Positions 1-8,526 of a stretch of 10,219 bases of DNA are shown in pieces. Made by a program: the position numbers and the translations under genes. The notes below the pieces were generated by a model that saw nothing but the letters and a program-made list of their open reading frames with translations, had not been told where the DNA came from and did no database searches. Numbering within the stretch: position 1 is the stretch's first letter; each line of letters begins with the position of its first letter. This DNA comes from Cephalothrix simula (taxonomy: Eukaryota; Nemertea; Palaeonemertea; Archinemertea; Cephalotrichidae): contig JAXIUW010231397.1 in the NCBI GenBank assembly GCA_035591015.1, positions 1-10,219 on the forward strand, in the 5' to 3' direction.

Positions 1-355
1 TGTACTGCCGCTAGGGGTGCTCTAAACCATGCTCATCGTATTGGCTCTTTCCTGGGGCATGCAAATATATATATATACATGTCTATGGTTGTCTCCACTA
101 AATACATGTCTATGGTTGTCTCCACTAAATACATGTCTATGGTTGTCTCCGCTATATACTCGATTCATTATTGATTAAATACTAACATAAATGAAAATCA
201 ATAGGCCATATTTAAAATTAGTTTTGGTCTCAGATTGAACCTAAATGATGATGATGAACATCCTCTGAATATTAGGAATAAGGATGCCTAAATCTTAATA
301 TAACTTTAAACACTGCAACCGTTACGCAAATTAAACTTACAAATTTCTTCGAGAT
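1..355. other. Intergenic, no gene seen
   Basis: No convincing coding stretch on either strand. It holds a short (AT)n run at about 66-77 and the 27-bp tandem repeat listed separately. I see no clear AATAAA on the minus strand downstream of the stop codon at 356-358, so the 3' end of the neighbouring broken gene is not defined. Confidence 0.6.
75..155. repeat. Tandem repeat, 27-bp unit x 3
   Basis: Three back-to-back 27-bp units at 75-101, 102-128 and 129-155, each beginning ATACATGTCTATGG and ending near CTCCACTAA. The first two are identical; the third differs at two positions near its end (CCGCTAT in place of CCACTAA). There are no spacers. It is a minisatellite seed directly following a short AT dinucleotide run. 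Confidence 0.95.
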
Positions 356-563
356 TTACATCAAAGGGATTTTTGGTTTGTTGTTTTTTAAATGAGAATC
401 GACCACTTTACTATACTTCCAAACATTGGCCTGACTGGATGTTATTTGCTCCTTGTGGGACTTCAAACCCCTCTCGCGTCTCCCCTCCAGAAAAATCCTT
501 GAAATCTTGCCGAGAGCGCGTTCATCGTCGACAATGTTACCAACCATCCACCTTATTTTAGTT

Positions 564-776
564 CTGGAAAACAAAGAAAAAATGAAAATAAAGAAATTGA
601 AATATTTCGATAATGTAAAAAATACTACTGCTGTAAGAAAATTGGAACCCACTGCTTATCAACTGTTGTCATTTATTTGCAAATGAGGTAACGTTTAGTA
701 CCCACACTTAAGTCGTTAATATTAAATATGTACAATACATCCGTAGTTCCCTGGATCATCTTTTACTAGAACTCAC
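564..776 (-). other. Intron of the hAT-like pseudogene (213 bp)
   Basis: The donor is CC|GTGAGT and the acceptor is TTTTCCAG|AACT behind a T-rich tract. The split codon joins as CC+A (Pro), which carries the frame from LYTEH to TKIRW and on to a stop at 356-358. A perfect donor, a good acceptor and matching phase make this join well supported. Confidence 0.8.
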
Positions 777-1031
777 GGATGTTCTGTATATAAATATGCT
801 AAATCAACTCCTGGGTATAGAAAATAGAACATGGATCTATACCTTCCAGAAAATTCTTGCCTTAGAGACAAAGTGGCGTTATCTTGTCCCCCTTCATGAG
901 ATTGTGCCTTCATAGACGAGTACAGGGATTCAACAATAGATTCTGTGCATCCTTTAGCGAGAGCGATGTCAAACGCTATACACATCTCTGGGCCCATCAA
1001 ATCATACACAGTGGAGTTGACATAGAGAGAT

Positions 1032-1413
1032 CTGTAAGAAAGCAAACTATTTTAAATACTATTTTAAATATTTTCCTAAAAATACCAAGTTTGAACTAGC
1101 GTTTTGTATGTAAACAAAAGGACATATTTCAAAGATTAGTTATTGGGCGTTAAGAGTTTAGTCCAGAGACTATTCGATGGACTACGCACACCGGGGCTTC
1201 AATTTCCGATTCAATGCGGAATATTTTATTATGGTTCGGATATCCATGGGTTCAAAATCAAAGCATGGAAATAACACATTCTGAACCATGTTTACAGAGT
1301 TTCATGCGGCTTGAATCGGACAAGGTTAAACTTGACCCTGAAAGATTTCCCTAGTCATCCGTTTTCCATGCGTATTCCTGCCTAATAACAGAGGAGACTG
1401 CGTATATATTTAC
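1032..1413 (-). other. Intron of the hAT-like pseudogene (382 bp)
   Basis: The donor is GTAAG|GTAAAT and the acceptor is GCTTTCTTACAG|ATCTC. The split codon AG+A (Arg) joins FDEDAIV to SLYVNSTVYD in frame. A competing donor four bases earlier (ATT|GTAAGG) would throw the next exon out of frame. The intron interior shows no open reading frame of note. Confidence 0.8.
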
Positions 1414-2580
1414 CTTACAATAGCATCCTCATCGAATATGACATCGAATTCTTTCAAGGTCTTCGCTTTAGTATTAAAGGTAACTTTGAAAATCGTTTCA
1501 AGAAAGAAATCTCCTTGGTAATATGGGTCCCGTCTTCGTCGATATGAAGCTGCTTCAACCACTTGAGAAGAATATTGATATGGTTAGCCTCCCAAACAAC
1601 AGACTTGACAGTATCCTTTAATTTCCCCAAGACTTTAAGCTTCAGATCATTGATATTTGAGTCGCGCAGTTTCTTGACTTGGGGTTGTTCTACAACATAC
1701 GAATAAAATCGTTTAAACTTCGCCAAGCCGTATTCGATAAGTTCATCTTCGCGAGCTAAATCCGTTTTGTTTTCTTTCACTGACTTAAAGCTGAAGAATG
1801 GAGTCAAGATCCAAACAAGATAACATTTCTTGGAGCGGAGATAAACATTTTGCAATTCTTCCAGCTAGTGAAGAAGACATGTCTTTGGCATATCGACGTA
1901 TATCGGATTCACAATCCTTAGGACCCCTGGATTTCATTGTCATTACTTCTGACTTACTTAATGCAGTCGATTTTACACCCGTTGAAACATAGAGCCACCC
2001 GGGCACGAGGGTTTCTCCACCAAATTTGAACTTCATCATATCCCCCATATTATCATGAAGATTTACCATCTCCTTGGGCGGATTTTTTATATCCAACGTT
2101 TGCGTAGATTCTAGCTGAACTTTTACTTTGGCAGACCATATGCTTTCCAAATCGGAACACTATGGCCCTGAAGAGCCACCAGAAAGTTAATGATTGGTTT
2201 CATTACATCAGCTAGTGCACAAATGTCAATCACGAAATCTCTTCCGCAAATTTCCCATAACTTATTTTATTTGCTCACGCTGTTTCTATTCGTATCAGCA
2301 ATATTGTACTTCCTATATGTTTTCATGTAAAGGTGGTGACAACGAACTAATTTCACAAACTCTGCGTACTGAGAAGTAGTGAACCGAGTTGCACACTTTC
2401 TGCTTGTGAGTAACAGTTTTTCATCCACCTCTTTCGCGACTTTCTTAGCTGCGGCTAAACCTTTGCCACGATTATACAAATGATGAATAGCTGCTGCTCT
2501 ATCAGACGATCTCTTCAAAAATTCCTTTGAATCCCCGACCTTTCCCTCTTTGAAGTTGTCAAATAAGAGATCAACCCAAT

Positions 2581-2594
2581 GGGGGGGGGGGGGG
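2581..2594. repeat. Mononucleotide run of 14 G
   Basis: Fourteen G in a row on the plus strand (C on the coding minus strand) fall inside the WDS...HWVDL block of the broken gene, where the reading frame changes. The run is the likely cause of the frameshift. Its length may also be unreliable, because such runs are error-prone in sequencing. Confidence 0.9.
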
Positions 2595-3273
2595 AATCCC
2601 AAATGTTTACATCAAACTGAGAAGGCATTCTACCAAGTAATTCAAAGTCTTGTGGTAAAATCCTTAGCTTAATACTGCCCGTCATTAACATTTCCTTGCC
2701 ATGACATCTTGAGGATGGAATCATCTAGATTCGGATACGCTTTTTTGAGTGTTTGGAACAATGTTTCAGCTAATTTCCTTGCAGTTGCACCATCCAAATC
2801 GCCGGCATCGTCATTAGCATCACCATCACATTCGCCGTGATACACTGACGGTGATTGAACATTAATGGCAGTTCTATTACCGTTTACCATAACAGTCAAA
2901 ATGACAGCTTGAATCGTGATACGGTGTAACGTACTTTTGTCGCTGGAGACACAAAAATGTGGGGGCAATAACGTCGAAGGTAATGGAGTTGACAAATAAT
3001 CTGTAACACACTCACTCATCGATGTAAATTTCAGTAGCCTTGAGCAATGGAACAAAATTTTTCCGACTATGACCGATGTCCCCCATATCGGAGCCAGTAG
3101 CACAGTGCGACACAATCATTGTTTCAAAGTGCATGGCAGCAGCCTTGGTTTCATCAACAGTTAAAGCAACACGGACCAGGTTTTTACCAACTTCTTGTGC
3201 TCTCGATTCAATACCCTTTTGAATGGATTAATACTGCAAGATATAAAAAAGGCGTCAGTGACGCGAAGTTCAC

Positions 3274-3378
3274 TTGGTGATTATCGTATAAGGACTATTT
3301 TTTTCATAAAAATGATCCATAACTTTGAAGTCCATGGACCATGGTCTAATGCACCCATCAACGTACTCCCCGATCTCA
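3274..3378 (-). pseudogene. Possible upstream exon of the hAT-like gene
   Basis: On the minus strand, ATATTTTCAG| at 3379 opens a frame reading EIGEYVDGCIRPWSMDFK and on to YTIIT, ending at a candidate donor CCAA|GTGAAC. It would join (AA+T) to INPFK at 3232, then need one more base in an AAAA run to enter the KGIESRAQ frame. The implied intron is only 40 bp (3234-3273), unusually short for an animal. The same frame stays open upstream to 3452, so the true 5' boundary is uncertain. The residues look protein-like, but this is a weak call. Confidence 0.35.
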
Positions 3379-3801
3379 CTGAAAATATTTTTTAGAATGT
3401 ATTTATAAGGAAGGAGTGAACTTTGACGGAAACCTAGTGGAATTGGCTTCATGAAATGAAAAGGAATAACTTATTAATTACTTATTTTAAAGAAAAATAG
3501 GTTTAACAATGGTACAAAGACACTTGGTCCCGAAGAATGTGTCTTTTTTAAATACTTATTTTTGATAAAAACTTTTCATTTTGAAATGATCTTAGAATAC
3601 CAAAATATTTCCATGGTGAATTTATCTTTTAATTCTGCTACCTTTTTGGAAAATGTCATTTTTACTTTTTTGGGAAAAATTACATTTGAAGGTTTTTTGT
3701 TTACATTTAGTGACGTCCCTAATTTATTCAAAAAGGCTGTGCTTTGTACCAGACCTATTGGGTCAAAATTCCAGACTAAATCATTAATTTTCTATTATCA
3801 G
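3379..3801. other. Intergenic or intronic, no gene seen
   Basis: AT-rich sequence with no convincing coding stretch. The plus-strand frame covering 3562-3906 is dominated by F, L and I codons and runs through the zinc-finger exon in the wrong frame, so I treat it as noise. The final 12 bases (AATTTTCTATTATCAG ending at 3801) look like a splice acceptor for the zinc-finger exon, but see that entry for the frame conflict. Confidence 0.5.
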
Positions 3802-3806
3802 GGTAA

Positions 3807-4400
3807 TCGTCCTCTGATGATGACGATCCAAAAACTTCTGCTGATCATAAGTGTGATAGCTGCCCATACACTACAAAGTTTAAATGGAACCTTAAAAGAC
3901 ATGTAAGAACTCGTCATGGAAGCCAAAAAAATGAAGAAAAGTACCTTTGTGACCAGTGTGGAATGGTGTACAAAAGCCGTCGTGGATTCAATTACCACCT
4001 TGACATGATCCACTCGAATAAGGACAATTTTACTTGTAAAATTTGCCGGAAAAGGTATTTCTTCAAAAAGGAATTACGTGACCACGTGTTAAGGGATCTC
4101 GCGGGTGATAAACCTTATCCTTGTAAGGACTGCAAAAAACATTATTTCAGTAAATCTAATTTGATACGACATCAAAGAAGTAATTGTAACCCTATTGTAA
4201 ATATTAAATCTATCATTAAATGTGGATACTGTGACAAAGTGCTCAAGCAAACATCAACAAAAAAGGACCACGAATCCGTTGTCCATGTTCATAATATTCT
4301 TGCAAAATGTGAAAAATGTGGTTGTAATTTTAAGTGGCCTATCCAAACACCGAAAGAACTGTTATTAAGATTAAATAAATCAACTAATTGTAGTAAGTAA
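3807..4400 (+). CDS. C2H2 zinc-finger protein, 3' exon (5' end missing or broken)
   Basis: The open frame gives about 197 codons to TAA at 4398-4400. Fingers in order: CDSC...H-x4-H; CDQC...H-x4-H; CKIC...H with Asp where the last His is expected (HVLRD); CKDC...H-x4-C; CGYC...H-x4-H; and an incomplete CEKC. Spacing is C-x2-C-x12-H-x4-H/C. The third and fourth fingers are joined by LAGDKPYPC, close to the usual TGEKPY linker, supporting sequence-specific nucleic-acid binding in the nucleus. The frame has no early ATG (the first is at 3963, inside finger 2). A TAA at 3804-3806 lies three bases past an acceptor-like CAG at 3799-3801, so that acceptor cannot be used in this frame. Either the true acceptor is elsewhere or this is a decaying fragment. 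The specific zinc-finger family is not recognised. Confidence 0.65.
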   Translation, partial: SSSDDDDPKTSADHKCDSCPYTTKFKWNLKRHVRTRHGSQKNEEKYLCDQCGMVYKSRRGFNYHLDMIHSNKDNFTCKICRKRYFFKKELRDHVLRDLAGDKPYPCKDCKKHYFSKSNLIRHQRSNCNPIVNIKSIIKCGYCDKVLKQTSTKKDHESVVHVHNILAKCEKCGCNFKWPIQTPKELLLRLNKSTNCSK

Positions 4401-4405
4401 ATAAA
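4400..4405 (+). promoter_or_regulatory. Polyadenylation signal AATAAA
   Basis: AATAAA overlaps the last base of the zinc-finger stop codon. Further AATAAA-like sequence follows at about 4427 (TTAAATAAATATT), so the 3' UTR would be very short and would run into the end of the convergent YqaJ gene. Confidence 0.5.
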
Positions 4406-4445
4406 ATTATAATTATCTGTTCAGATTAAATAAATATTTCACTAC

Positions 4446-7400
4446 TTAATCAAGCATTTCTGGATCTGAAATACCACTTCTCTTATGAGGCAAAATCTTT
4501 GATTCGTTCGTTCTGAAATATTCTCGGACGCCAAGAGCTCCCTTTGCTGATGCCCTCGACGAGGAAACGTTTCCGTTCTTTCGTTTAGGGTGTTGTTTTG
4601 CTGTCTCGTCAAATTTGTGATTTCTGGAACAAAATTTTTTAATTATATCTTAGGGGTTACTAATTACACTGTCGTTAGGATTTGATTAAAATAATGTCCC
4701 TACCTGATCTTTATCTTTTTGAGTCCTCTTGTTATATCACTAATGTCATTATCAGGAAAAGTATCCCCCTTGAAGTCGTCATATTCATGAACCTGATAAA
4801 CCGTGGATTTTGCAGTCCTCATTGCGAATCCCCTGAAAAGAAATTAAAAGTAGAAAAAAGCAATCCCAATCATTGATCAATAAGATATTGTACGAACATT
4901 GTACATTCCGGTTTTTACATACGGAAACATTTGGATCCTTCTCTCTATGTTCGTGAGTAAACCTTCATAACTTTGCCAGGGAAAGCTGTTAATGTGACTT
5001 CCGTAATGACTTGAAAACTTTCCAAAATCAACAGACTGCAATAGCCATCTCCTTAGAGTTAAACGTCTATGAAGTCTTTCAGCTGAAAAATAATATAACA
5101 TAAAATATTCAAAATGCTAATTTTTATATTTAAAGGAATAATGCTAATTCTTTATTTTCAAAGGAAAAAGTTATTCACATTGTGGAATACCCCTATCATC
5201 CTCAGCCGCATACCAACGGTGAATCATATTGCAGAAATCAGCTTCTGTGATGTCACCATTTCGTCTCATTTGGAGTTCAACTTTCTCGCTAAAAAAAATT
5301 TTAGCATAGGCGGCGCTTTGTTTATCTATAATATCCTCAACGATCGACCTATTCAAGTTCGTTCCGTTATTTTTCGAATCCAAAGCAACTTTCACCCACG
5401 CTTCCCGATTTATGCCGGATTCTGGTAGACCAGTTGAGCAGATCTTCGTACGAAGATTTACATGAATATGATGGGGATCAATTATTTTAAATATTGTATC
5501 CCCATTTTCTGATATATCTGGGTGGCTGTACCACTCATCCAAGTCGAAAGTTTTGCCAGATTCTTCATCAAAAATTTCGGTGCTTACTTTGTAAAGAGAT
5601 CTCCATTCACTGTATCGTTCTGGAAATATACATTCAGCATATATGTCGTTTAGTACGGCCTTTGGAAACTTCTGTAGAGAAGATAAACATGCTTGTCGTA
5701 ACGATTGAACATTAAATTTAACTTTACTCTCAATCTTTGAAGAATCTCCAAAGTGCTTGCTTACATAATTTGCCATCTTTGGCTTATTCCAAGATATACG
5801 GTACTCGTGGTTGCAAAACTTGTTCACACTATCATCTGAAAGAATGATTATGAGGTCATTTTTCGTGAAGGACTTATCGATTTCTGTCGCGGAAGAATGT
5901 AAACTATCTTCAATTAAACGTGCAGTTCTTCCATTCCATTTCTTAGGATTTGATTGTGTCAGTAATAATAGAAGGGACTGATAGTTAATAATAGGCCTAA
6001 CTATCCGATTTTCACTTCCTTCATTCTCTAATTCAGTTATAAGCTCCGGGGTATCAGATAAGTCTGCATCGTCTTCAACAGGATGCCAATCTAACCCGAT
6101 TGAGGATGAAGGAGCTACATGTATATCCATGGAAGATATTTCTTTTTCTACTTCTTTCAAAGCACAGACACAGTTTTCATCAATACCATTGAGATCATCA
6201 GGTCCTATTGCATCAAAAATTGATTCCTTAGTTGTTTGGGGTTTACGCGGCTATTTCTCTGTTTTGATACAGTATACAGAGATACCAAGAGATCCTGAGA
6301 AGTTTGTGGAAGATGTTACTTTCCTGCATATTGAAGATTTACGGTATTGGTAATTGTAGATTTGCTAAAACAAAAAAATTGGTCAAATTGGTTGATATTA
6401 GCTAAGTGTTTGATTATATTTGGTTTTGTAACCTTTTTTGCCTCTTTTGCAACGTCCTTATGTAACTGTAAAACAGTAAGAGGTCTACCACTTTTGTCTC
6501 TAACGGCAGCAGAGCACCATTGTCCATAAAAGGCAATAACTGGAACATGTAAATTCAGCTCTTTGCAATCCATTAGGACACAATTTACCATACTAACAAA
6601 CTGTTCAGAGGTTACACTATATCCGTTCAATCCGTAAGCTATTGGCACAGCGTGGTCCATTTCTCCTCCTTCACGACGGTCAAGATCTGACATCATGAAT
6701 ATCATTACTTCGCTAGCTCTAGTTTTCGACAATTCATTTGATTCTACAAAATTCTTCTTTAAAGAAAGTAACATTTTTTCAGCATCTATCGGAATTTTAA
6801 CTACATTTTTCGGTGGCCGTTGGTGCGAATAAAACACTTTCTGTTTATCTACAACATGTTCCACGTGACTACATTTCACAGCTTGAGAGGATGGAAACTC
6901 CCCTATAAATTTCACAAAATTCTGGTTGTATGACTTGATTAATTTCTTAATTTCACCCAAATTTGTTGACAATTTTGAGGGAACTTTCATATCTGTTTCA
7001 CTTAAGTGAATCATCTCTTTCCATAATAATTCCCAAAGATCCTTGTTAAATGAACACTGAAATAAAGTTGAGGTTCGGATATGATAGCTTAAGAAAATAC
7101 AATCCTTTTCCTGATTTGCTGCCATTTGACTAAGAATTTGGGGTACATAGTAATCAGGAATGGCATAAAAGACAGGCGTCTTATAAAATTGCTCAGTCGG
7201 GCATTTGAATTCGAAAACAAACTCTATGTTATTTTTCGATTTTCCAACACCGTCTGGGCTAACCACACCCACTATGTCATTGTCAGAATCCCTCAGAACT
7301 TCACATCCATCCTCATAGTAGTCGATAAGCGGATACATAACAGGAAGAACAACTCCGACCATTGTAGCCAGAGCATTAACTTCATTTAACCTCCCGTGTT

Positions 7401-8526
7401 CCATAGCATCATTTGGAGGCGTCTGGTTTACTGTAGGAGAGCGAAAATTTTTGAGATGAGATGACTGTCGTTTTAATCCATTCAATCCGATAGCGTCATA
7501 CAATGTACTTCCGGTAGCAACAGCCTTTTTCCTCAACATGAACCAATCCGATGACTTTTGCTTTATGAATCTGCTGTAAATAATGGGATCCCTTTCAGGG
7601 ATATTATCTTCAACTAAGCAAAAGTAGTTTGCTTGCTCATTCAAGTTAACCACTGGAACATAAAAAAGTGATTCCTTTCTATTTATTTGGGCAATCAACC
7701 TACAGATTTTGATGTTTGCATCTTCAATATTTCTTACACATTTCTCCATTTCATGGATGTGGGTATGTATAGAGCTTATAGCAAACGAAAAGCGTGATTT
7801 TTTCCAATCCCCATTACACTTATCTTTCAGTTTCTGAAACAAAATATTCCTTGAAACCAACAACTTTCTCAGATCCATTAGTCTACCACAAGATGACTTA
7901 AACACGGATAAGAGTTTGTCTTTTAGTTCTGCCTTGGTAGAATCAAGGATTGTAGTTTTTTGATTAGATGTGGAAGACAACAATGCTTCTATTAGTGACG
8001 ATAGGTTTTCAATTTCCTTTAATTCATGGGCTAGCCTGTCCTTTCTTTCTTGCACCGTTGGTTTCTTTTCAAATCCAAAAAGATTTATTTCTGACAATGA
8101 ATCAGTTCTGTTTCCATTAATTTTTTTGGAATCAATTGAAATTTTGAATGTTTCGTTTCCGGAGGCATTTTCTGCTAATAGCTTTAAATTGGACAAAATG
8201 CCAGGCAATTCGCGTTTCTTGTCAAAATGAATATTGCTTGGTACAATAAAATTGGGGTTGTTTTGTTTATACCCCGACATGAAACGTCTGAATTTTCCAC
8301 GAAATAATATACTACCTACAGTCCAAAAACGTTGTACACAAGGGCTATATCTCATACTTCCATCCTTTTCACAAGAAAACCATTTCACTACATCAAGAAA
8401 AAGCTGATAGGCAATATTTTGAAGCGGAAATCGTTCGTCACCAACCAGCCTGAAAAAATCTTTCAGTTGCATTAGCTGATCATTTTCTTCAAGGACTTTG
8501 ACTACCCGGGGCATTAGATTTATCAT
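4446..8526 (-). CDS. YqaJ/lambda-exonuclease-like nuclease protein, five exons
   Basis: Assembled as 8526-6343, 6250-5191, 5082-4905, 4832-4704 and 4623-4446; the exons sum to 3729 nt, or 1242 residues. Residues 320-505 form a YqaJ-type PD-(D/E)xK nuclease: W328 with LRKKAVATGST, MEHGRLNE (Glu376), SPDG (Asp425), EFK (Glu439, Lys441) and YYVPQILSQMA (Gln463). The catalytic set looks complete. This family degrades one strand from DNA ends to feed single-strand annealing in phages; activity here is inferred. Residues 155-275 are charged and helical, probably a coiled coil. Residues 620-700 (AVPIAYGLNGYS, GRPLTVLQLHKDV) and the second exon (IDPHHIHVNLRTK at about 5480) are unrecognised but look conserved. 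The tail is basic (KQHPKRKNG), possibly nuclear. The start used is the first Met after an in-frame stop at 8590-8592; the intact gene probably began at 8888. Confidence 0.75.
4624..4703 (-). other. Intron 4 of the YqaJ gene (80 bp)
   Basis: The donor is ATCAG|GTAGGG and the acceptor is ATTTTGTTCCAG|AAATC. The split codon AG+A (Arg) joins LKKIKI to NHKFDETAKQ and leads to the stop codon at 4446-4448. Both sites are good matches. Confidence 0.75.
4833..4904 (-). other. Intron 3 of the YqaJ gene (72 bp)
   Basis: The donor is GGAAT|GTACAA and the acceptor is AATTTCTTTTCAG|GGGATT. The split codon AT+G (Met) joins PYVKTG to GFAMRTAK. The donor was chosen because it alone restores the frame; the acceptor is strong. 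Confidence 0.65.
5083..5190 (-). other. Intron 2 of the YqaJ gene (108 bp)
   Basis: The donor is AGGG|GTATTC and the acceptor is ATTATTTTTCAG|CTGAAAG. The split codon G+CT (Ala) joins AAEDDRG to AERLHRRLTL in frame. The acceptor is strong; the donor is moderate. Confidence 0.75.
6251..6342 (-). other. Intron 1 of the YqaJ gene (92 bp)
   Basis: The donor is ACC|GTAAAT and the acceptor is GAAATAG|CCGCGT, phase 0, joining STITNT to PRKPQTT. The acceptor has a weak pyrimidine tract. An alternative CAG eight bases earlier would put a TAG in frame, which favours the site chosen. Without this intron the first exon would end eight codons later at a stop. Confidence 0.65.
7012..7569 (-). other. YqaJ-type PD-(D/E)xK nuclease domain
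   Basis: This is the nuclease core within the large first exon. Order of motifs: an N-terminal helix with W-x-x-LR then ATGST, acidic ME-x-G-x-x-NE, VVSPDGVG, then FEFKCP, and a helix with YYVPQ-x-x-x-QMA. This follows lambda exonuclease and YqaJ, where Glu, Asp, Glu and Lys bind metal or activate water and the Gln-rich helix completes the fold. Every expected residue is present in one uninterrupted frame, which argues for recent selection on this segment. Confidence 0.8.

Larger units (their letters stand above)
356..3233 (-). pseudogene. Broken transposase-derived gene, hAT-like (RNase H fold)
   Basis: Three exons can be assembled: about 3233-1414 (damaged), 1031-777 and 563-356 (both clean). 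Conserved-looking blocks, in order: VALTVDETKAA and TGSDMGDIGHSR (about 3190-3080), SSDKST (about 2940), NDGQY (about 2675), WDS...HWVDL either side of a G run (about 2570-2600), CATRFTTSQ (2369-2395), KPIINFLVAL (about 2190), GGQDN (about 885) and the C-terminal tail KVVD...KPKIPLM. From memory, this order of blocks resembles uncharacterised transposase-derived proteins, common in invertebrate genomes, whose D...D...E layout is hAT-like; the superfamily assignment is an inference. Lesions: a GAGT duplication giving a stop at 3012-3014, a shift at about 2670, the G14 run, a TAA at 2267-2269, and shifts at about 2125-2150, 1797 and 1500. A cluster of sequencing indels is the alternative explanation. 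I am confident that these are coding remnants and only moderately confident about the family. Confidence 0.65.

Noticed and set aside
59-66. ATGCAAAT octamer (POU-type site)
   Set aside because: A single 8-mer in AT-rich DNA with no promoter nearby is expected by chance.
75-155. CRISPR-like direct repeats
   Set aside because: The units abut without spacers, there are only three, and the context is eukaryotic.
884-1099. 71-codon plus-strand frame
   Set aside because: It crosses the exon and acceptor of the minus-strand gene, which is supported by splice phase; no independent evidence.
1798-1992. 64-codon plus-strand frame
   Set aside because: It lies antisense to the coding remnant of the hAT-like gene, whose residues look conserved; the plus-strand product has no recognisable feature.
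5114-5428. 104-codon plus-strand frame
   Set aside because: It is antisense to the well-supported second exon and second intron of the YqaJ gene, and its composition is typical of a shadow frame.
6129-8230. Plus-strand frames at 6129-6353, 7126-7389 and 7970-8230
   Set aside because: All are mirror frames of the long YqaJ coding region, with no start context or motif of their own.
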